From assembly GCA_025454095.1 (NCBI GenBank), contig JALOPC010000033.1:1-9590 (forward strand): 9,590 nucleotides of DNA, written 5' to 3'. The translations under genes and the position numbers were made by a program. The notes under the pieces were generated by a model. It was given only the letters and a program-made list of their open reading frames with translations. It made no database searches and was not told where the DNA came from. Origin of the DNA: Syntrophales bacterium (GTDB taxonomy: Bacteria > Desulfobacterota > Syntrophia > Syntrophales > UBA2192). Below, piece after piece: positions 6,622 to 9,590 of the stretch; position 1 is the stretch's first letter, and every line of letters begins with the position of its first letter.

Positions 6622-6907
6622 GAGAAAAGACAGGGAATTCCTTCTGGACATCCTGGACGCGGTTACGAGGATCCGATCTTACACGGAAAGAATGCGCTTT
6701 GAAGATTTTGTCAAAGACAGCAAGACTCAGGATGCAGTAGTCCGAAACCTGGAGATTATCGGGGAAGCCGTCAAGAATCTCTCCGTATTGTCCAGGAATG
6801 CCAATCCGGAAATCCCCTGGAAAAGCATTGCCGGCATGAGAGACAAAATCATCCACCATTACTTCGGACTCAATCTTGAAATCATCTGGGCCGTCGTTGA
6901 GAAATAG
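6614..6907 (+). CDS. hepT: HepT-like HEPN ribonuclease toxin, truncated by an in-frame TAG
   Basis: A 97-residue HEPN-domain protein directly after the MntA-like gene. The catalytic motif RX4HXY is intact: R76, H81 and Y83 in GMRDKIIHHYFG (74-85). Other family-like segments are FLLDILDAVTRI (9-20) and AVVRNLEIIGEAVKNLS (41-57). HepT toxins are HEPN RNases whose Tyr is AMPylated by MntA. The start is taken as ATG at 6614, overlapping mntA by eight bases; TTG at 6608 is an alternative that adds two residues. The frame stops at TAG (6905-6907) in mid C-terminal helix, after IIWAVVEK. The next 20 codons still read like the missing HepT tail, so the protein is about 21 residues shorter than its apparent ancestor. 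The catalytic motif is kept, but the packing helix is lost; activity may be weakened or absent. Confidence 0.85.
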   Translation: MSKRKDREFLLDILDAVTRIRSYTERMRFEDFVKDSKTQDAVVRNLEIIGEAVKNLSVLSRNANPEIPWKSIAGMRDKIIHHYFGLNLEIIWAVVEK

Positions 6908-6970
6908 CTTCCTGCACTGCTGGAAAATATCACACGAATGATCCCTCCGGATCCGGACGAACCGTCATGA
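6908..6970 (+). pseudogene. Remnant of the HepT C-terminal tail after the amber codon
   Basis: Read in the same frame after TAG 6905-6907, this encodes LPALLENITRMI followed by a Pro/Asp-rich end, and stops with TGA at 6968-6970. In HepT proteins the segment after the VVEK-like helix is typically (D/E)LPxLLxxI, so this is the expected tail with one codon turned into TAG. A single base change from GAG or AAG would explain it. The final TGA overlaps the ATG of the next gene (6967-6969) as ATGA. Confidence 0.7.
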
Positions 6971-7299
6971 CGAAACCAAAAACCGGCAACCTGTCATCCG
7001 CAAAAAAACAACCGAAGAAACAACCGGCAGCGAAGACGGCAGCGCCGAACCCGCGCATCGAGGCCCTCGAGGACATCAAGCTCCGGGGGCTGTATCTGCA
7101 CGGATACGCCATCACAGCCGATTCGGCCCCGATCGTTTTCGACACCGAAGAGTACCGGCGGCTCGTGGACCAGTTCCACGAGGAGAACCCGGACGTCGTC
7201 ACGCCCGTCATCCACCGCGCCTGCCGGGAGAACTACGAGTTCTTCATGACCATGGTCGAGAAGGCCCTGAACCACGTCAGGGCCGAGCAGGCCGACTGA
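6967..7299 (+). CDS. Small protein of unknown function with a Lys-rich N-terminal tail
   Basis: I do not recognise this 110-residue protein. Residues 1-30 are Lys/Pro/Ala-rich and low complexity, with a KKQPKKQP repeat (13-20), and are probably disordered. Residues 31-105 look folded: IEALEDIKLRGLYLHGYAIT (31-50), then SAPIVFDTEEYRRLVDQF (53-70), and a helical C-terminal part ENYEFFMTMVEKAL (88-101). There is no signal peptide, membrane segment or Cys motif; the only Cys is C86. The start is ATG at 6967. No strong ribosome binding site is visible, and the ATGA overlap with the ancestral HepT stop suggests former translational coupling. Codon use returns to high GC, unlike mntA-hepT. A longer reading frame on the opposite strand is judged to be a shadow. 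Confidence 0.6.
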   Translation: MTKPKTGNLSSAKKQPKKQPAAKTAAPNPRIEALEDIKLRGLYLHGYAITADSAPIVFDTEEYRRLVDQFHEENPDVVTPVIHRACRENYEFFMTMVEKALNHVRAEQAD

Positions 7300-7311
7300 A
7301 TACCCCCTGAC
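7276..7311. repeat. Inverted repeat spanning the end of the small gene
   Basis: GTCAGGG (7276-7282) and CCCTGAC (7305-7311) are perfect seven-base arms 22 bases apart, bracketing the TGA at 7297-7299. No T run follows, so it is at best a weak or Rho-assisted stop signal and may be chance. Confidence 0.3.
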
Positions 7312-7634
7312 ACGCCTCGCTGTCCTGTGACAGACAAAACAAACCACGCGTCCGGCTCTGCCCCTCAACCAACTCAGCCTGCCGCACTCACCGGGGAGTC
7401 CTACAGGGGAGGATGCCCCCCCCGATAGAGTGTGTGCCTCTCGCCGATGACCGTTTCTCCGGATGGGGTCTGTGGTTTGCAACGTCGGTCTCGGACGGTT
7501 ATCACAAAGGAAGTCTCGCCAGCGGGAACCCGCTGTGGATAACCTGTGGAAGAAATCGCATCCGCAGGGACGGCGTCGCCCTGGTCGCCTGAATGCCTCT
7601 CTTTCAGGAAAGTGAAGAAAAGAAGGCAGGGGAG
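7300..7634. other. Convergent intergenic region with repeats, no gene seen
   Basis: 335 bases between the plus-strand small gene and the end of the minus-strand radical SAM gene. I see no supported gene, RNA gene or riboswitch. It holds a run of eight C (7416-7423) preceded by GGGGAGGATG, a small inverted repeat CTGTC/GACAG (7320-7333), and the nested inverted-repeat cluster at 7497-7553. Neither flanking gene has a hairpin followed by a proper T run here. Confidence 0.6.
7497..7553. repeat. Nested inverted repeats with a DnaA-box-like 9-mer
   Basis: Outer arms GGTTATC (7497-7503) and GATAACC (7538-7544) enclose an inner hairpin CAGCGGG-AA-CCCGCTG (7520-7535). TGTGGATAA (7534-7542) is the reverse complement of the DnaA box TTATCCACA. 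CTGTGGA recurs at 7533 and 7544, 11 bases apart. The inner loop is only two bases, so a DNA protein-binding site is at least as likely as an RNA hairpin. Function is unknown. Confidence 0.4.
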
Positions 7635-9134
7635 TCAACAGATCTTTGTGTCTCTCGGGGCCGGGCCGTCGGCAGGGGTGATTTCCGAGCGGAAATCCGC
7701 GTCCGCCTTCTGTGCGGCTTCCCACAGGAGAATCGTGAGGACTTTCCTGGTGTAGTCGCAGGTGAGGTTTTCGCAGTAGGCGCGAGCCCTGGGGGTCAGT
7801 TCCTCTTCCCGGCCCTTGACGATCAATCGCTGAACCGGGCAGCCCCCGCCGCACAGATAGCGCCAATTGCAGCCTTTGCAGTCGGCCCTGCGGTCGACGT
7901 GCAGCTCATCCCCCATGCCCTGCAGGACGCTCATTTGCGGGTAGGTTCCATCCATGATATTTCCATAGCGATAGGCCGGCATGCCGACCAGATAGATGCA
8001 GGGATAGACGTCCCCGTTGACATCCACAACCGGTGTGTTTCCATAGGGTGCGCCGCATCCCACCACGGAGCGGTGCCCGGGGGCTATGTTTCCACTGTAG
8101 GAGCTGAACGGAAAAAGCCTCGATAGCTCCCACTCGTTGCAGTCGTGCAGTTGCTGCACCGATTCGCAGAGCTCACCGACCGAGGGGATCAGCGCATCGG
8201 GAAGGATTTCGCCGTCCGAATTCACGATGTTGACGGGGACAAATGCGCTGCCGCCCCCCCCAATCCGCTTGTGCAGCCTCGTTGTCTCCAGGACCTGCTT
8301 TTCGTTCAGGCCCGTCACCGTGGTTCTCAGGGAGACGGGTATCCCCGCTGCGACCAGTTGATCGACATGGCTGCAGATCTTGTCGAAGGAAGACCTGCCG
8401 TCCTTGAAGGGCCTGTGCGCGTCGTGGACTTCCCGGATCCCGTCCACGTCGCAGAGGACCGAAATCCGATAGTCCTTTGCCCATTGGATGAAATCCTTCG
8501 GCAGCATCCCCAGGTTCGTCGTCGCGTGGTAGTGCAGATTGAGCAGCGGGTGCCTGGGCTTTATCGTCTTTTCACAATAGAGGATGATCTCCTTTGCCAG
8601 ACCCCAATTCAACAGGGGTTCGCCGCCGAAAAGCACCACCTCGAGGCGGCCGTCATCCCTGATTCGCGCCGCAAAGGTATCCAGCGCCCTGAAGGCCACC
8701 TCTTTCGGCATCGTCAGGTTGTCGTTCTTCCGGTAGGTCTCGCGGCCGTTCAAGCAGTAGATACAGGAAAAGGAACAGGACTGGGTCAGGAGAAAATAGG
8801 CGGACATCCCGTCCGTCTTGCGGTCCTTCATGTCGGGCAGGACGACGCGGGGAGACGCGGCCTCGTGGCTCTCCGCCGGGATCAGGATGTTGTGGGCCAG
8901 GAGAAAATCGACCAGCGCCTCATCCCCGGGGTAATCCTTCAGAATCTCTTTTCTCGTCCGGGGCCTCCGGCCGAGATACTCGACGAAGGACGCGATGTAG
9001 CCCCCGCCCTTCCTCACGTACAGGGGCAACAGGTTGCAGGCATTCGCCAGGAGCAGTTCGTCCGAGCCTCGATCGAGGCGAATGAGATGGTCGGTAACTC
9101 TGTACGCTGCTCTCTCCATCGGTTCCTTCACCAC
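7635..9134 (-). CDS. Radical SAM/SPASM peptide- or protein-modifying enzyme
   Basis: A 499-residue radical SAM enzyme with C-terminal SPASM domain. Residues 1-90 resemble the PqqD-like peptide-binding region found at the N-terminus of many RiPP and enzyme maturases (YRVTDHLIRLDRGSDELLLA, 11-30). The radical SAM cluster motif is C120-x3-C124-x2-C127 (CSFSCIYC), and FGGEPLLNW (169-177) binds SAM. SPASM cysteines fit the full pattern: C360, G374-x4-C379, C419-x2-C422-x5-C428-x3-C432, then C454 and C459, enough for two auxiliary [4Fe-4S] clusters. This architecture occurs in sulfatase-maturing, QhpD-like and sactipeptide enzymes; none can be singled out. The start is GTG at 9134, overlapping the upstream stop, or ATG at 9119, which has AAGGA a few bases upstream. 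The end is TGA at 7637-7635. No sulfatase or Cys-rich precursor is seen nearby, so the substrate is unknown. Confidence 0.9.
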   Translation of the reverse strand: MVKEPMERAAYRVTDHLIRLDRGSDELLLANACNLLPLYVRKGGGYIASFVEYLGRRPRTRKEILKDYPGDEALVDFLLAHNILIPAESHEAASPRVVLPDMKDRKTDGMSAYFLLTQSCSFSCIYCLNGRETYRKNDNLTMPKEVAFRALDTFAARIRDDGRLEVVLFGGEPLLNWGLAKEIILYCEKTIKPRHPLLNLHYHATTNLGMLPKDFIQWAKDYRISVLCDVDGIREVHDAHRPFKDGRSSFDKICSHVDQLVAAGIPVSLRTTVTGLNEKQVLETTRLHKRIGGGGSAFVPVNIVNSDGEILPDALIPSVGELCESVQQLHDCNEWELSRLFPFSSYSGNIAPGHRSVVGCGAPYGNTPVVDVNGDVYPCIYLVGMPAYRYGNIMDGTYPQMSVLQGMGDELHVDRRADCKGCNWRYLCGGGCPVQRLIVKGREEELTPRARAYCENLTCDYTRKVLTILLWEAAQKADADFRSEITPADGPAPRDTKIC

Positions 9135-9590
9135 TTCTCCGCTTCCTGGTACGCGTATTGGCCGGCAAAATAACCCATCAGGGTCGGGCCTGCCTGCTCG
9201 GTGCGGTAGGTCCGCTCGAGCTGCTTGTTGGCGCGGACAATCACCCGGTTGAGCTCATATTGGTCGGCCGAGGTGGCGCCCCTCATCATGCTGACGGCCT
9301 TCTTTCGTTCCAGGCGGATAGCGTCAAAGATCGCCTTTCTCCCCGCGAGATCCGCCGAAACCTTCTTCAAAATGTTCCCTGCCCCTGTTGCCGCAAGCTC
9401 GGTTCCGATCTCCAGGCAAGCCTTCTTCAGCATGGCGGTCCTTGCCTCGGGCGAAAGGAAGGCATCCAGAACGAGCCAGCGCGTATTTCCCACCGCGGGG
9501 TCGGCGACGGCCTTTGCCGCCGTCAGCATTTCCGGGGCCGCCTGGATGGACGTCGCCCCCCGTTCCTTCAAATCCCTGACCATGTAGGCA
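9128..9590 (-). CDS. Unrecognised helical protein coupled to the radical SAM gene, probably 5'-partial
   Basis: The frame is open to the window edge. The first in-window ATG is at 9583 (151 residues to the stop), but no ribosome binding site precedes it and the two upstream codons are open, so the true start probably lies beyond 9590. The sequence is Ala/Lys/Glu-rich and mostly helical, for example SPEARTAMLKKACLEIGTEL (44-63 from that ATG), with a single Cys and an aromatic end GYFAGQYAYQEAEKW. I recognise no domain. TGA at 9130-9128 overlaps the GTG start of the radical SAM gene (GTGGTGA), so the two are translationally coupled and likely work together. It might be the substrate or a partner of the SPASM enzyme, but it lacks the Cys-rich or repeated core of typical RiPP precursors. 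Confidence 0.7.
   Translation of the reverse strand, partial: AYMVRDLKERGATSIQAAPEMLTAAKAVADPAVGNTRWLVLDAFLSPEARTAMLKKACLEIGTELAATGAGNILKKVSADLAGRKAIFDAIRLERKKAVSMMRGATSADQYELNRVIVRANKQLERTYRTEQAGPTLMGYFAGQYAYQEAEKW

Noticed and set aside
6905..6907. TAG as pyrrolysine or programmed read-through
   Set aside because: Pyrrolysine is known in some Desulfobacterota, but HepT is not a methylamine methyltransferase, no stimulatory stem-loop is evident after the TAG, and TAG serves as a normal stop after livK. A nonsense mutation is simpler.
7534..7553. Replication origin based on DnaA-like boxes
   Set aside because: Only one perfect box and one degenerate copy, no AT-rich unwinding region and no dnaA, dnaN or repA nearby; a single 9-mer match in a window this size can be chance.
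6994..7866. Minus-strand frame (290 aa) across the small gene and the 7300-7634 gap
   Set aside because: It overlaps the 3' end of the radical SAM gene in another frame, has Arg/Gly/Pro-rich composition and no recognisable domain. It does keep the orientation of the 6967-7299 gene slightly uncertain.
1..9590. CRISPR array, tRNA, rRNA, insertion sequence
   Set aside because: No regularly spaced direct repeats, no tRNA-like cloverleaf, no rRNA stretch and no transposase were seen.

Overview
This window looks like a high-GC Gram-negative chromosome, most likely a Desulfobacterota (former Deltaproteobacteria) or Syntrophales-like anaerobe. That placement is inferred from codon use, a sigma-54 activator tail, a livKHMGF-type operon and a SPASM radical-SAM enzyme. 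No rRNA or other marker is present to fix the taxonomy.

Layout. Positions 1-81 hold the last codons of an NtrC-family activator (+). Convergent to it is a class I SAM-dependent methyltransferase (1018 to 110, -). A 117-base divergent gap separates that from a small YkgJ-type cysteine-cluster protein (1136-1462, +). A strong-looking sigma-70 promoter overlapping the ykgJ stop (1459-1487) precedes a complete branched-chain amino acid ABC importer, livK-livH-livM-livG-livF (1591-6192, +). A 13-bp perfect-stem intrinsic terminator sits between livK and livH. It is expected to act as an attenuator, so that the periplasmic binding protein is made in excess over the membrane and ATPase subunits.

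After livF the base composition becomes clearly more AT-rich. A probable MntA/HepT (nucleotidyltransferase/HEPN) toxin-antitoxin module follows with its own promoter (6232-6260). The antitoxin is intact. The HEPN toxin keeps its RX4HXY motif but is cut short by an in-frame TAG at 6905-6907. The family-like C-terminal tail is still readable for 20 codons after the stop and ends in a TGA that overlaps the ATG of the next gene, an unrecognised 110-residue protein with a Lys-rich tail.

A 335-base intergenic stretch with nested inverted repeats separates these plus-strand genes from a minus-strand pair entering from the right edge. That pair is an unrecognised helical protein (9590 to 9128, 5' end probably outside the window) and a translationally coupled radical SAM/SPASM enzyme (9134 to 7635). 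The enzyme has a PqqD-like N-terminal region, the CX3CX2C motif and a complete set of SPASM cysteines, as expected of an enzyme that modifies a peptide or protein.

The most noteworthy points are the broken HepT with its conserved overlap to the next gene, and the uncharacterised SPASM enzyme with its coupled partner.
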